In this document: positions 63,366 to 64,000 of the stretch, in pieces
How positions within the stretch are numbered: position 1 is the stretch's first letter
Layout of the letters: each line of letters begins with the position of its first letter
From: Bifidobacterium sp. ESL0732
GTDB lineage: Bacteria > Actinomycetota > Actinomycetes > Actinomycetales > Bifidobacteriaceae
DNA length: 64,000 nt
Direction of reading: 5' to 3'
Assembly: GCF_029395535.1 (NCBI RefSeq)
Contig: NZ_CP113920.1
Location: 1,798,001-1,862,000, forward strand
Translations under genes and position numbers: made by a program
Notes under the pieces: generated by a model
Databases searched by the model: none
The model's input: only the letters and a program-made list of their open reading frames with translations
Told to the model about the DNA's origin: nothing

Positions 63366-64000
63366 TTACTTCAAGCTGGCGTTGTAGGCGCTCACTTTGA
63401 GAGCGCGACGAGAGGACTCGACGTTGCCGATGACGATGTTGCGCAGGGCGCGGGCGGCATCCTTGTGGGATTCCAGCCATTCGTCGCCAAGGTTAACCAG
63501 TTCAGCCGGATCTGCATAAGCAGGATAGAGATCTTCCAGCAGCGTTTCAGCCATGTGGAAGGTACGGTTTTCCCAAATCCAGTCGACGGTATCATAATAC
63601 TTTGCGGTATATGGTTCTGCCAACTTCCCAGTCAGGTTCGACGAGAAACCGAGAGCGGCTGCGGCGAGCTGCGAATTGGTAAGGTTCAAATCGTGAATCG
63701 AAGCATCCCAAGCCCACGCTTTCGCTTCGGCAGTCGGCACGGACGCGCGGGCGCCGTAGGCGAACTCGCGATTATCGGTGGTATCGCGGAGCTTCAGTTC
63801 CGCATCGATCGCCTCATCGTCCATCTCGCCGACGGAAGCGAGCGCCTTAACCAGGGCCCAGCGCATGTTGTTGTCGATTTCAAGACCCTTGAGTTTGAGC
63901 GAACCGGAAAGCAGATTCTTGACGTTGGAAATGAACAGGGCATCGCCCCGCTCGCCATAACCCAAATAGGCAGTGACTAGCTGGAACTGTTCGTCGCTGC
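63366..64000 (-). CDS. pepN: Aminopeptidase N (M1) C-terminal part, cut by window edge
   Basis: The reading frame is open to base 64000 and gives the last 211 residues of the protein. It is the helical ERAP1-type C-terminal domain of actinobacterial PepN: YLGYGERGDALFISNVKNLL, NNMRWALVKALASVGEMDDE, and the conserved LEDLYPAYADPAELVNLGDE. The zinc-binding HExxH part lies outside the window. The enzyme trims N-terminal residues from peptides in the cytoplasm. Confidence 0.85.
   Translation of the reverse strand, partial: SDEQFQLVTAYLGYGERGDALFISNVKNLLSGSLKLKGLEIDNNMRWALVKALASVGEMDDEAIDAELKLRDTTDNREFAYGARASVPTAEAKAWAWDASIHDLNLTNSQLAAAALGFSSNLTGKLAEPYTAKYYDTVDWIWENRTFHMAETLLEDLYPAYADPAELVNLGDEWLESHKDAARALRNIVIGNVESSRRALKVSAYNASLK

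Overview
This 64 kb window is a chromosomal segment of a moderately GC-rich actinobacterium, most likely a Bifidobacterium. The genus is inferred from gene content and protein style: GH42/GH3/GH30 intracellular glycosidases, L-arabinose genes, anaerobic ribonucleotide reductase NrdDG, a giant two-domain 2-hydroxyacyl-CoA dehydratase activase, LacI/TetR sugar regulation and a fused CydDC-like exporter. The species cannot be read from the sequence. No rRNA, CRISPR array, integrase or transposase was seen. The window cuts off a GH3 gene at the left edge and a pepN-like gene at the right edge.

Layout. 1-8.2 kb: a minus-strand glycan-use locus (TetR regulator, MFS transporter, GH30, GH42, GH3). 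The long AT-rich leader of the transporter holds a 9-bp-arm inverted repeat that is a good operator candidate. 8.5-14.9 kb: an Old Yellow Enzyme reductase, then the 1686-residue activase. 15.4-19.3 kb: an AT-richer pair that looks acquired, an LPXTG-anchored leucine-rich-repeat surface protein and an Abi_2/HEPN abortive-infection protein. 19.5-22.9 kb: nrdG and nrdD with a possible NrdR box. 23.2-28.3 kb: xseAB and pntAB. 28.4-33.3 kb: a 66-residue leader-like small protein, a membrane EEP-family phosphatase/nuclease, an isoaspartyl peptidase, an orphan OppA-type lipoprotein and tRNA-Arg(CCT). 33.5-43.4 kb: a mixed accessory stretch (DUF4391 protein, orphan Vsr endonuclease, BASS transporter, Gfo/Idh/MocA oxidoreductase, a DUF4143 ATPase framed by two repeat arrays, and a translationally coupled Nudix hydrolase + PLD-helicase-DUF3427 pair followed by nested palindromes). 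43.7-47.7 kb: two tandem paralogous zinc alcohol dehydrogenases and an aldo/keto reductase. 48-52.1 kb: the CydDC-like fused exporter. 52.3-58.5 kb: an arabinose locus with a LacI-type protein lacking its helix-turn-helix, a sugar-binding lipoprotein, araA and araB. No araD lies between araB and araA; a long imperfect hairpin occupies the gap. 59-60.8 kb: hicAB toxin-antitoxin and an orphan, apparently leaderless LuxR-type response regulator. 60.9-64 kb: def, glmM and pepN.

How genes fit together. The left locus imports and hydrolyses beta-linked oligosaccharides in the cytoplasm. AraB/AraA process L-arabinose towards the pentose phosphate pool, needing an epimerase from elsewhere. NrdDG, PntAB, the ADHs and the OYE fit fermentative, anaerobic redox life. 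Abi, Vsr, DUF4391, Nudix-helicase, DUF4143 and HicAB form a scattered set of probable defence or genome-maintenance functions.

The most unusual things are non-coding: three 24-bp palindromes placed exactly 40 bp apart upstream of the DUF4143 ATPase, a 23-bp-period tandem array after it, the nested inverted repeats behind the Nudix-helicase pair, and a modular repeat family that shares a 21-bp core (17 of 21 identical) between two distant intergenic regions (47.8 and 56.8 kb).
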